From the NCBI GenBank assembly GCA_019634575.1, contig JAHCAY010000002.1:1-64000 (forward strand): a DNA stretch of 64,000 nt, given 5' to 3'. Position numbers and translations under genes: made by a program. A model generated the notes under the pieces. The model was not told the DNA's origin and ran no database searches. It saw only the letters and a list, made by a program, of their open reading frames with translations. The stretch is from Candidatus Didemnitutus sp. (GTDB lineage Bacteria; Verrucomicrobiota; Verrucomicrobiia; Opitutales; Opitutaceae). Of the stretch, positions 7,511 through 15,165 are shown in pieces. The stretch's first letter is position 1. Each line of letters begins with the position of its first letter.

Positions 7511-8317
7511 GTGGCACACACCCTCGCCTTCCTCGGTTCCGGCCGCCTCGGCTCCGCGATCATCCGCGGCCTGCTCGCGCAAAAAATCCACGCGCCCGCC
7601 GCCATCGCCTGCACGAGCAAATCCGGCGCCACCGCGCAAAAGCTCGCCGCGGAAACCGGCATCGCCTGCGAACCCGACCTCGAGCGCCTGCTGGGGCCCG
7701 CCGACATCGTCGTCGTCGCCTTCAAGCCGCAATCGCTCGCCACCGCCGATCCGCGGCTCGCCGAGCTCACCGCCGGCAAGCTCGTCATCTCGCTCCTCGC
7801 CGGCAAACGCCTCGCACGTCTCGCCCAGGTCTTCCCGCGCGCCCGCAATCTCGTGCGCACGATGCCGAACACCCCTGCCGCCATCGGCGCCGGCATCACC
7901 GCCTACTGCGCGCAAGCGCCGCTCACCGATGCCGACCGCGCCACGGTCGAGCGCATGCTCGGCGCGCTGGGCGAGTTCGTCGCGCTCGACGAAAAGTATT
8001 TCGACGCCGTCACCGCCGTCGGCGGCAGCGGCCCGGGCTTCGTCTTCGAGTTCATCGGCGCGCTGCGCGACGGCGGCATCGCCGCCGGCCTGCCGCCCGA
8101 AGTCGCCCAGCGACTCGCCACCCAGACCGCACTCGGCTCGCTCAAGCTCCTCGCGCACTCCGGCGCGACACCCGAAGCGCTGCGCGACCAGGTCGTCTCG
8201 CCCAACGGCACGACCTACGCCGGCCTGCAAGTGCTCGCGGGCGCCAAGTTCCGCGACCTCCTGCGCGACACCGTCCAAGCCGCCACTCGCCGCGCCGACG
8301 AACTCTCGCAGGATTGA
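7511..8317 (+). CDS. proC: Pyrroline-5-carboxylate reductase
   Basis: 268 residues from the GTG at 7511; an upstream GTG (7460) lies inside a hairpin repeat and would add residues not typical of the family. The N-terminal Rossmann motif FLGSGRLGSAI binds NAD(P)H. The C-terminal part carries the family signature around AVGGSGPGFVFEFIGAL and the final helix with SPNGTTYAGL. The enzyme makes the last step of proline synthesis, reducing 1-pyrroline-5-carboxylate to L-proline in the cytoplasm. Length is normal for ProC. Confidence 0.93.
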   Translation: MAHTLAFLGSGRLGSAIIRGLLAQKIHAPAAIACTSKSGATAQKLAAETGIACEPDLERLLGPADIVVVAFKPQSLATADPRLAELTAGKLVISLLAGKRLARLAQVFPRARNLVRTMPNTPAAIGAGITAYCAQAPLTDADRATVERMLGALGEFVALDEKYFDAVTAVGGSGPGFVFEFIGALRDGGIAAGLPPEVAQRLATQTALGSLKLLAHSGATPEALRDQVVSPNGTTYAGLQVLAGAKFRDLLRDTVQAATRRADELSQD

Positions 8318-8373
8318 GGTGGCCCGACCTCTCCGAGGGCGGGTGCTCCCGCGCCCGGAGGTCGCGGGCTACC
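8318..8373. repeat. REP-like hairpin, GTAGCCCGCGACCTC family
   Basis: Immediately after the proC stop, GGTGGCCCGACCTC...GGGCGGG is complementary to CCCGCGCCC..GAGGTCGCGGGCTACC. The long imperfect hairpin could end proC transcription, although no T tract follows. Confidence 0.55.
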
Positions 8374-8466
8374 TGTCTCCGCACGCGCCACGCGCGTTTT
8401 TTCCGTCTGGCTTCCGTCCACCCTCGGCTCTGGACTCTTCGCTCCAGACTCTAGACTTTTCCGCCC

Positions 8467-9468
8467 ATGTCCTCCCCGCTCTCAGGTCGCATCCTCGTCA
8501 CCGGCGGCGCCGGCTTCATCGGCAGCGCGCTCGTCTGGGCGCTGAACCGGCGCGGACTCACCGACATCGTCGTCACCGACATCCTCGGCTCGGACGAAAA
8601 GTGGAAGAACCTCGTCCCGCTGAAATTCGCGGACTATGTCGAAGCCGCCGATTTCCGCGCCCGGCTCGCCGCGAACGACAAGTCCTTCGGCCGCTTCTCC
8701 GCGATCTTTCACCTCGGCGCGAACTCCGCGACGACGGAGCGCAACGCCTCGCACCTGATCGACAACAATTTCAACTTCACCAAGGAACTCGCCGCGTGGG
8801 CGCTCGCGCACGAGACGCGCTTCATCTACGCCTCCTCCGCCGCCACCTACGGCGACGGCGAGCGCGGCATGGACGACAAGTCCGAGGACCTCGCCGCGCT
8901 CCGTCCGCTCAACATGTATGGCTACTCGAAGCACCTCTTCGATCTCCACGCGCAGCGGCAGGGTTGGCTGAAGCGCATCGTCGGCGTGAAGTATTTCAAC
9001 GTCTACGGCCCGAACGAGGACCACAAGGGCGACATGCGCTCCCTCGTGAACAAGGCCTTCGCGCAGATCTCCGCCACCGGCCAGCTGAAGCTCTTCAAGA
9101 GCGAGCGCCCCGACTACCGCGACGGCGAGCAGAAGCGCGATTTCCTCTACGTGAAGGACGCCGTCGAGATGACGATCCACTTCGCCGAAAAGAACCCGGT
9201 CGCCGCCGGCCTCTACAACCTCGGCTCCGGCGAAGCCAACACCTGGCTCGCCCTCGCCCACGCGATCTTCTCCGGCATGGGCCGCAAGCCCAACATCGAG
9301 TTCATCGACCTGCCCGAGAATCTCCGCGGCAAATACCAATACTTCACCCAGGCCGACACCGCAAAGCTCCGCGCCACCGGCTACGACCGCCCGATGACCC
9401 CGCTGCGCGACGCGGTGCACGACTACGTGCAGAATTACCTGACGCCGGCCAAAAAACTCGGCGAGTGA
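8467..9468 (+). CDS. hldD: ADP-L-glycero-D-manno-heptose-6-epimerase
   Basis: 333 residues. The N-terminal ILVTGGAGFIGSALV motif binds NADP, YASSAATYG supplies the Ser and MYGYSKHLFD the YxxxK pair of the extended SDR family. FNVYGPNEDHKGDMRS is typical of HldD (RfaD). The enzyme converts ADP-D-glycero- to ADP-L-glycero-manno-heptose, the heptose of LPS inner core, so an LPS-bearing outer membrane is implied. The gene stands alone; no other heptose gene is in the window. Confidence 0.92.
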   Translation: MSSPLSGRILVTGGAGFIGSALVWALNRRGLTDIVVTDILGSDEKWKNLVPLKFADYVEAADFRARLAANDKSFGRFSAIFHLGANSATTERNASHLIDNNFNFTKELAAWALAHETRFIYASSAATYGDGERGMDDKSEDLAALRPLNMYGYSKHLFDLHAQRQGWLKRIVGVKYFNVYGPNEDHKGDMRSLVNKAFAQISATGQLKLFKSERPDYRDGEQKRDFLYVKDAVEMTIHFAEKNPVAAGLYNLGSGEANTWLALAHAIFSGMGRKPNIEFIDLPENLRGKYQYFTQADTAKLRATGYDRPMTPLRDAVHDYVQNYLTPAKKLGE

Positions 9469-9489
9469 GCACCGGCGCGCGCCGCGCCA

Positions 9490-10296
9490 TCAACTCGCGA
9501 CCGGCACCAGCGCCAGCAGCGCGTTCCAGCGTTCGCCGCTGGGATCTTCGTCGCTCGGGAAATGCACTTCGCGCCGTGTCGTCATCCGCTCGCGGCCGTC
9601 CGCACTGTCCCAGTAACGCACGGTCCGCGAGACCTCGACGTTCGCCGACCCGCGCGCCGGATCGCCCGTGACTTCGAGCGTCTGGGCGCTCACGCCGAAA
9701 CCGGCGAAGCTGCCTTCGAAGCGGTGCGCGAAAGCCTGCGTGACTTCCGTCGCCGCGTCGCGGCCGAGCCCGCGTTCGAGATCGGCCATGAATTGTCGGC
9801 GCAGCTCATCGCCCGCCGCCGCGTAGGCCGGGATGTCGATGCGGTAACGCCCCGGCGCGATCTCGGTCGCAGTCGCGATGGTCGCCTCGAAATTATGCCG
9901 CACCGCCTGCGCCTGCACGACCGCCGCGGCGAACGCCTGCCATTGCTTGGTCGTCAGATCGAGGTCGAGATTCATGTCCGTCGCCGCGAGCTGCAGCTCG
10001 ATCAGCGTCGCAAACTGGGCGCTCTCGCTCGCGGGTAGTTGCTCGACGACCCGCGCCGCACTCAAGCCGCTCGCCCCGTCCGTGTCGGCGACCGCTGCCG
10101 GTGTCTCGAAAACCACGATCTTGTCCGCCGCGAGCCCGGACGCCGGCGCACCCGCCGCACGCGGCACGCTGGTCATCGCCGGCATCGCCTGTCGCGCCCG
10201 AATCGCCAGCCCGAGCAACCCGACGACGCCCAAGGTGGCGACGATCAAGAGCGGACGCTGAAAGGACTTACGCACGGCGCAGTCAGGGAACAGCAT
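9490..10296 (-). CDS. Membrane-anchored protein of unknown function
   Basis: 268 residues with the start placed at MLFPDCAVRKS; the frame is open further upstream but crosses an AT-rich stretch (10316-10350) that looks intergenic. One membrane helix (about 15-33, LLIVATLGVVGLLGLAI) anchors a largely extracytoplasmic domain of about 230 residues. A helical centre (LTTKQWQAFAAAVVQAQAV) is followed by a beta-rich C-terminus with VEVSRTVRYWDSADG. The family is not recognised. It is convergent with hldD (21 bases between stops). Confidence 0.65.
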   Translation of the reverse strand: MLFPDCAVRKSFQRPLLIVATLGVVGLLGLAIRARQAMPAMTSVPRAAGAPASGLAADKIVVFETPAAVADTDGASGLSAARVVEQLPASESAQFATLIELQLAATDMNLDLDLTTKQWQAFAAAVVQAQAVRHNFEATIATATEIAPGRYRIDIPAYAAAGDELRRQFMADLERGLGRDAATEVTQAFAHRFEGSFAGFGVSAQTLEVTGDPARGSANVEVSRTVRYWDSADGRERMTTRREVHFPSDEDPSGERWNALLALVPVAS

Positions 10297-10396
10297 CCCC
10301 GCCGCACCCGCGACAAAATTTTCGCAGAATTTCCTAAAGTTTTCCGCCGTTGAGCCGACACCCCGGCGCGCCCGCACCCGTGCCCCTCGCGCCGCC

Positions 10397-11203
10397 TCAC
10401 CGCACCGAGGCGAGCACGCCCAACATCGCAGCGTGGATGCGGCCGTTGCTCGCCACGTAGCGGCCCCGGTCAGCGCGCTGCGGATTCGGCTCGCCGTCGT
10501 AGTCGGTCACCCGGCCGCCCGCCTCCGCCACGAGCAGCACGCCCGCCATCGCGTCCCACGGGTTCAGGTAGTTTTCCCAATAGCCGTCGAGACGCCCGGC
10601 GGCAACGTAAGCCAAATCGAGGGCGGCGGAGCCGAGTCGGCGTTCGCCGCGGATGTGTTTTAGAAAGGCGGCCCACTCGCGCTCGTTGTTGGCCGGGTTG
10701 GTGTGCTTGTCGTAGGGGAAACCGGTGGAGACCACCGCATCGGTCAGCTCCTCGATGGTCGTCACGCGCAACGGCTGGCCGTTGAGCTGCGCGCCGCCGC
10801 CCCGAGTGGCGGTAAAGAGCTCATCGCGCGTCGGATCGTAGATCACGCCAAGCAGCGGCTGCCGATCGGGCGTTGTGAGCGCGATGCTGGTGCAGAAATG
10901 CGGGAGCTTCGCCGCAAAGTTCACCGTGCCGTCGATCGGATCGACGAACCAGTGAAACGGCGCCGTCGCCGCCGGCGCGCCCTGTCCGCCGCCCTCCTCG
11001 CCAACGATGTGATGCGTCGGAAACCTCGCCAGCAATTCGCGCACGATGAACGCCTCCGTCTCGGTGTCCGCCGCCGTGACGACGTCGGAGCGCGTCGACT
11101 TGCGCGCCGCGATCGGGATCGGCGCCGCGAAGTGGCAGCGGATGATTTCACCCGCCCCGCGGGCGATGGCGGCGATATCGGGAAGGAGTTCGGCCGGTTG
11201 CAT
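10397..11203 (-). CDS. Inositol monophosphatase family phosphatase
   Basis: 268 residues from MQPAELLPDI; a longer frame to 11278 adds residues unlike the family. The metal-binding signatures are in order: GEE (about 69-71), WFVDPIDGT (about 87-95) and NPWDAMAG near 215. These place it in the Mg-dependent, Li-sensitive phosphatase superfamily (SuhB/IMPase, CysQ, histidinol phosphatase). The substrate cannot be told from sequence alone. It is encoded on the minus strand with a secreted protein gene (11275-11928) upstream. Confidence 0.88.
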   Translation of the reverse strand: MQPAELLPDIAAIARGAGEIIRCHFAAPIPIAARKSTRSDVVTAADTETEAFIVRELLARFPTHHIVGEEGGGQGAPAATAPFHWFVDPIDGTVNFAAKLPHFCTSIALTTPDRQPLLGVIYDPTRDELFTATRGGGAQLNGQPLRVTTIEELTDAVVSTGFPYDKHTNPANNEREWAAFLKHIRGERRLGSAALDLAYVAAGRLDGYWENYLNPWDAMAGVLLVAEAGGRVTDYDGEPNPQRADRGRYVASNGRIHAAMLGVLASVR

Positions 11204-11274
11204 GCCTCCACGCTCAACCCAATGCGGGTTCGGGGTCACCACGAAACGAGCCGGACCGAGGGGTCGCCTCGCGC

Positions 11275-11928
11275 TCACTTCGGACGCGTGGTCATCAATT
11301 GCAGGTAGAGTTCGCGCAGCTCCTTGAGCGCTTTTTCGTCCTCGCCGGCGACCGCGCCGAGTTGAAGGGCATCGGCCACTTCACCGGCCCCGCGCGCGAA
11401 TCGCTCGCGTTGCTCGGCGCCCGCCGCACGCGCGCCCGCCGAGCCCGGCAGCGCCGTGCCGAGGGAAAACTTGTTCAACGCACGATCGAGCCCCGAGAGA
11501 TGCTTCTTTTGCAGGCGTGCGCGACGCTCGCCGGGAGTCAGGTAGGGATCGGCGGTGTTTTCGCCCGGGCGCAGCGCTTCGGGTGCCGCGACCCGAGGCA
11601 GGTGCACGACCGGCAGGTCGCGACGCCCATGCACCGTGAAGGGCTGGAGTTGCACCACTTGCGGATCGGCCGCGGGCGGTGCGGGAACGGCGGGCTCGGC
11701 CGGCAACGGCGGCGCGGGAGCGTTCAACACGGGGGAGCGGTCGCCCGTATTCCGTCTGGCTTCCCGCGCGCGCTCGGCGTTCGCCCGTTGCGCGGGATCG
11801 TAGCGCGGCAACGAATCGCGGATGGCCTGCGCGGCTTTCTCGCTCGCACCGCCCGCGCGCGCGGCGCCGGGCAGGCAAATCGCCGCCGTAGTCAGCCACC
11901 CAATCAGCAATCGGGGTAATGCGCGCAT
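11275..11928 (-). CDS. Secreted Pro/Ala-rich protein with a TonB-box-like motif
   Basis: 217 residues. The Sec signal MRALPRLLIGWLTTAAICLPGAARA is followed by a charged segment, a Pro/Ala-rich linker and VVQLQPFTV (91-99). That motif matches VVQLQAFTV, found just before the plug of the TonB-dependent receptor at 24286, in eight of nine residues. The C-terminal half is basic and helical (TPGERRARLQKKHLSGLDRALNKF) and ends in a Glu/Leu-rich helix. It has no barrel. A role as a periplasmic partner of TonB or of a receptor is a guess from the motif alone. Confidence 0.65.
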   Translation of the reverse strand: MRALPRLLIGWLTTAAICLPGAARAGGASEKAAQAIRDSLPRYDPAQRANAERAREARRNTGDRSPVLNAPAPPLPAEPAVPAPPAADPQVVQLQPFTVHGRRDLPVVHLPRVAAPEALRPGENTADPYLTPGERRARLQKKHLSGLDRALNKFSLGTALPGSAGARAAGAEQRERFARGAGEVADALQLGAVAGEDEKALKELRELYLQLMTTRPK

Positions 11929-12071
11929 CGTTTGGCCCACCGTTGCGACCGGTCCGGCTCGGGGCGGTTCCGGACGTGCGCCAGCCACTGCCGCCACATG
12001 CCCGGTCGCGAACATGGAATTTCGCCGCGCTGGACAAGCGCAGCGCGCCTGCGCAAAGTGCCGCCACGGTT

Positions 12072-12148
12072 GTCCCCGTAGCTCAGCTGGATAGAGCAGC
12101 GGTTTTCTAAACCGCTGGTCGCGTGTTCGAGTCACGCCGGGGACGCCA
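12072..12148 (+). tRNA. tRNA-Arg (anticodon TCT)
   Basis: 77 bases folding into a full cloverleaf: acceptor GTCCCCG/CGGGGAC, D arm GCTC..GAGC, anticodon stem GCGGT/ACCGC with loop TTTCTAA, T arm GCGTG-TTCGAGT-CACGC, and an encoded CCA. It reads AGA codons. Confidence 0.95.
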
Positions 12149-12215
12149 TACTTCGCTTCGGGCGAGCGGCCGGAAATCGCCCCTGAAAATAATGACTTGC
12201 CTCGCCGGAAGCCGT

Positions 12216-12234
12216 GGGGCTTCTTGGCCCTTCC
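12216..12234 (+). repeat. 19-mer shared with the cyclophilin gene leader, copy 1
   Basis: GGGGCTTCTTGGCCCTTCC occurs here, 10 bases upstream of tRNA-Pro, and identically at 47032-47050 directly before the start codon of the cyclophilin gene. It can form a small GGGGC/GCCC hairpin. Its role is unknown. Confidence 0.5.
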
Positions 12235-12244
12235 GATGAATCAT

Positions 12245-12324
<80 letters not shown>

Positions 12325-12380
12325 TCCCCGAAACGCACATGGGCGACTGTGTGCGTTTCTTCGTGTCTAAATGCGACACG

Positions 12381-13582
12381 CTAAGCTGATTGCAAGATTC
12401 CATTCGGATGACTGCTCGCGACAGCAGATGACGCCGCACGACCGTTTGCGGCCTCAACTTGTGTGTCTTTTTGTGTGTCGTCTTCCGACCACTTACGCTG
12501 CGTAAGTGCGGGCATCTTCGCGATGCCGGCAGCGAGCGGAAGTTGCGAGGCATCGGTATAGAGGCGCGTGGTCAGGCGAATGTCACTGTGACGCATGAGC
12601 TGTTGCACCACGCTCGGATGGACGCCGCTCGCGAGGAGCAGAGTCCCAAATGTCACGCGCAGCGTGTGGAAATCCGCGCGGCGTCCCTGCTCGTCTCGCA
12701 GAGGAATCCCCGCTGCCAAGTAGTCCTTACGCACGGTCTCGATGCGCGGCACGCGATGACGAAACGGACACGCGAACGGCGAGAAGTTGCGCGGACGATA
12801 CGCACGCAGCGCGCGCGAGAGTTCCGGCGACATCGGCAGGCGTGCGTCAGTGCGATTTTTCGACACTGCCGCCGGAATGAAAACGGACGGCTCGCGAGCA
12901 TCCAACGCGAAGAAGTCCCATTGCATCGCGTTCAGTTCCTTCCGCCGCAGACCCGTGTGCAGCGCGACCATGTAGGCCATCGCACGCTCGAGCGGCGCGA
13001 CACTCAAGAGGCGTGCCGCTTCATTCGCCGACAACGCGCGCCGGCATTGCTTCGCGCCGCGTGTGTCGATGCGCTCCACATGCTCCAACGGATTCGCTTG
13101 CGCGAGACCTTGCGCGACGAGCCAACGAAAGAACGTGCAGAGATTCGCGAGCAGATCGTTTACCGTCTTTGCGCTCAGTCCGCAGTGATTCCGCCACTGC
13201 ACGAACGAGCGCACGGTTACACTGCGTAACTCCGACCAGCCGAGACGTTGCAGCGCAATCCGCAACGTGCCGCCGTATTTCGCAGCGTGCCCGGTGTGCG
13301 GCCTCGCGTTTCCATGTCCGCAAGAAAGTCGTCTAGGAGGCCCGCCAAGGGCTTTCTGTGCGCTTCCCTGACGCTCCGAGGAGGCAGGAGGCCCATTGCC
13401 ACCTTTTCCTCTTCTAACGCGATTTCACGCAGCTTGAGAACGGCAACGCGCTTGTCTGTTGTGTGCAGCGCGTAGGTTTTCGACTTCGCCCAAGTGTTGA
13501 GTTTCACACGCCCCGAATAGCAGGGCGATTCTTGAACAACGCCACCACGACGGCGGCGCGGCTTGAAGACGTTACATTGCAC
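12381..13582 (-). pseudogene. int: Tyrosine recombinase (integrase), frameshifted
   Basis: Two reading frames together encode one integrase. The N-terminal part (13582-13280, from a GTG overlapping the HTH gene's stop) ends in TRGRTPGTLR. The core-binding and catalytic part follows in another frame (YGGTLRIALQRLGW onward) to the stop at 12381. Adding one A in the CGAAATAC run near 13280 would join them as TLRKYGGTLR. The catalytic residues are intact: Arg in TGLRRKE, HTLR, His in LMRHSD and Tyr in TRLYTDAS. The gene is either inactivated by a 1-nt deletion, mis-sequenced or read by slippage. It would recombine the tRNA-Pro att sites. Confidence 0.82.
12461..12475. repeat. 15-mer near the left end of the element (copy 1)
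   Basis: GTGTGTCTTTTTGTG is repeated in the same orientation at 15036-15050, so a copy lies 137 and 61 bases inside the two att cores. These could be integrase arm-type sites. Here it lies in the 3' end of the integrase gene, which could make the match accidental. Confidence 0.4.
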
Positions 13583-13775
13583 GGAGCAGGGCCGGGCGTT
13601 CGCTGCGCAGCGCGGCAACGTAGGCTTGCACGTCCGATTCCGGCACGCGCGAGGAACGCCCAATCTTGAGAGGTTTCGGGAATCGTTGCGCGGCAATCTC
13701 GCGTTCAAGCGTGCGCTTGGAAATCGCAAGGCGCTTCGCCGCTTCGTCTATGGTGAGGAGAACTTCGGTGCTCAT
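13572..13775 (-). CDS. MerR/excisionase-type HTH protein
   Basis: 67 residues. The sequence LLTIDEAAKRLAISKRTLEREIAAQRFPKPLKIGRSSRVPESDVQAYV is the winged-HTH pattern of AlpA/Xis-like DNA-binding proteins (motif in residues 6-53). The gene overlaps the integrase start, so the two are probably co-translated. It would act as a recombination directionality factor or repressor. A GCGAT-TCT-ATCGC dyad (13782-13794) lies just upstream of its start and could be its own operator. Confidence 0.8.
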   Translation of the reverse strand: MSTEVLLTIDEAAKRLAISKRTLEREIAAQRFPKPLKIGRSSRVPESDVQAYVAALRSERPALLRAM

Positions 13776-13828
13776 GGTCTCGCGATTCTATCGCACGCAC
13801 CAAATTTTTCCGACGTTTTGGCCAATAG

Positions 13829-13960
13829 CCCAATTCAGCCGACTTTTCGGGAAAGTTCTCTGCGCGGCTTTAGTGCCGCTAATGGCCCTCCTCGACGATT
13901 TCGCGAAATCCCGTCGAGGCCATAAGCGCGGCTTCCTTCCGAAATGTCGGCTGAATTGGG
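13829..13960. repeat. 132-bp interrupted dyad in the mobile element
   Basis: The outer arms 13829-13850 and 13939-13960 (CCCAATTCAGCCGAC...) match in 21 of 22 positions as inverted repeats. The centre holds a nested palindrome, CCTCGACG..TTTCGCGAAA..CGTCGAGG. The unit CCGACNTTT occurs three times: 13810, 13839 and, inverted, in the right arm. It lies between the HTH gene and the two unknown genes. It could be a replication or transfer origin, a regulatory region or a decayed transposon end; nothing distinguishes these yet. Confidence 0.75.
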
Positions 13961-14216
13961 ACATTACTACAACAAGGTTAGGCGCGCACGCGGGCGGGTC
14001 GCGCCGTGCGCGGCCTGCGGCCGCGCAACGGCGCTCACCCGCCGCGTGCAGCGCGGACCGCTGCGGGAGTCGCATCCCAACCCCCACGCCCCTTCCCCCG
14101 CCCCCAGGGGCGGGGAACCCTCCCGCTGTGCGCGCGCCTGCGAACGTCCGGCATGCGTGCGAGCTGCATTGCGGCGCGTGCTCGCTCCGCCATTCAGCCC
14201 CAAACCGGAAAAGAAA
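13961..14216. other. GC-rich gap without a recognised gene
   Basis: About 255 bases, including CCGCCCCCAGGGGCGGGG near 14095 and strings of CGCG. No reading frame with family resemblance was seen on either strand. Confidence 0.5.
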
Positions 14217-14242
14217 GCGCGGGGGTCTTCCGACCCCCGCGC
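14217..14242 (-). terminator. Intrinsic terminator of the unknown two-gene unit
   Basis: GCGCGGGGGTC-TTCC-GACCCCCGCGC has perfect 11-bp arms. Read on the minus strand it is followed by CTTTCTTTTCC. It lies 42 bases after the stop of the gene at 14285-14815. Confidence 0.8.
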
Positions 14243-14284
14243 CGCGATTGCGCGCATCGCGTTTCCGCGTGGCAACGCACGGAC

Positions 14285-14815
14285 TCACGCGAAATCCCCT
14301 CCCGCCAAACCAAGTTTGCGGTCAAAGTCCGCCATCTCTCGCGCAGCGTCTCGCGCCTCCTCACGTCGACGCTCTCTCACTCGCAAATACAGCGAACGCG
14401 TCTTGATTAACTCACGCCGATAATCGGCATTCAACATACGCCGCTCGCTCGACATAGCGGGGCGCGCATAACCACCGCGCAGCGTTGGAAACTCCTCTCT
14501 GACTTGCGCGACCGCACGCTTCAACCCCTGCTCAGTGTCCCGAATCTCGTCAGCAAGTTCTCCGTAAGAGCAACCGTTCACAAGGTCCGGACGAACGACC
14601 ACCAGCAACGCCACCGCCCGCGCGGCAACGTTTCCAAGCGATAAGCCGTCAGCAAGGAATCGCAGAAGAGCGCCGACAACCTCAGCCGCTTCTTCTGAAC
14701 GGCTCCCGGTCGATTCACGGTGGGACTCTTCCCACGCACGCACGGCCTCACGGTCAAGCTGCGCACCTTGCCAAAACTCGATGCGTTCGCCTGCGTCGAG
14801 AAAATCAGCGCTCAT
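14285..14815 (-). CDS. Unknown cargo protein of the tRNA-Pro element
   Basis: 176 residues, no signal peptide or membrane segment. A helical N-terminus leads to a hydrophobic centre (VGALLRFLADGLSLGNVAARAVALLVVVRPDLV) with CSYGELADEIRDTEQGLKRAVAQV, which has the look of a winged or plain HTH, and a long basic coiled-coil-like tail (YRRELIKTRSLYLRVRERRREEARDAA). It could bind DNA, for instance in replication or regulation of the element, but no family is recognised. Its ATG overlaps the stop of the upstream gene (TGATG), so translation is coupled. Confidence 0.6.
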   Translation of the reverse strand: MSADFLDAGERIEFWQGAQLDREAVRAWEESHRESTGSRSEEAAEVVGALLRFLADGLSLGNVAARAVALLVVVRPDLVNGCSYGELADEIRDTEQGLKRAVAQVREEFPTLRGGYARPAMSSERRMLNADYRRELIKTRSLYLRVRERRREEARDAAREMADFDRKLGLAGGDFA

Positions 14816-15060
14816 CAGCGGACCCTCCGAAGCTCGGCAATGAACGCGTCGCGTTGCTCGACGGGCAGCAACTTGGCGGCGCGATAGGCGACCGAATAGC
14901 GGACCAATTCGCGGCGCGTCATCTCGCCGAATGGGCCGCGCGAGAAGCCGGTAAGCATCTTCGCGAGTGACGTTGCGTCGCGTTCAACAGCCGCCTCCGA
15001 GAGCCGAAGGAAGCCGGGTTTCTGTGCGTGCGTGTGTGTGTCTTTTTGTGCGTTGGCCAT
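14815..15060 (-). CDS. Unknown small cargo protein of the tRNA-Pro element
   Basis: 81 residues, mainly helical and basic (MTRRELVRYSVAYRAAKLL, EQRDAFIAELRRVR), no signal peptide. It starts 52 bases inside attR, so its promoter must lie in that short gap or in the flanking DNA. It is the first gene of a coupled pair. The N-terminal codons contain the 15-mer GTGTGTCTTTTTGTG on the plus strand. No function is recognised. Confidence 0.6.
   Translation of the reverse strand: MANAQKDTHTHAQKPGFLRLSEAAVERDATSLAKMLTGFSRGPFGEMTRRELVRYSVAYRAAKLLPVEQRDAFIAELRRVR
15036..15050. repeat. 15-mer near the right end of the element (copy 2)
   Basis: Identical and in the same orientation as 12461-12475. It lies at the 5' end of the small unknown gene and 61 bases from the attR core. 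Confidence 0.4.
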
Positions 15061-15111
15061 TTTGCGTTTTCCCTAGTGCGTTATTGCGCCCTTAGTTGGG
15101 AACGCGGCCCG

Positions 15112-15142
15112 GTGAGTTCGAATCTCACCAGCCCGACCATTT
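15112..15142. repeat. attR core (31-bp direct repeat)
   Basis: Copy of the tRNA-Pro 3' end (T arm, acceptor 3' strand, CCA and ATTT end) without the rest of the tRNA. It is identical to 12294-12324. Confidence 0.88.
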
Positions 15143-15165
15143 CAAAACCCAGGAGTGGTTCCTGC

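Noticed and set aside
12459..13336. Plus-strand frames opposite the integrase
   Set aside because: They are antisense to a recognisable tyrosine recombinase with all catalytic residues.
15028..15165. Extension of the sensor kinase frame across attR into the mobile element
   Set aside because: The extension would translate part of the tRNA-Pro end and of the minus-strand gene at 14815-15060; an AGGAG site before GTG 15166 is a better start.
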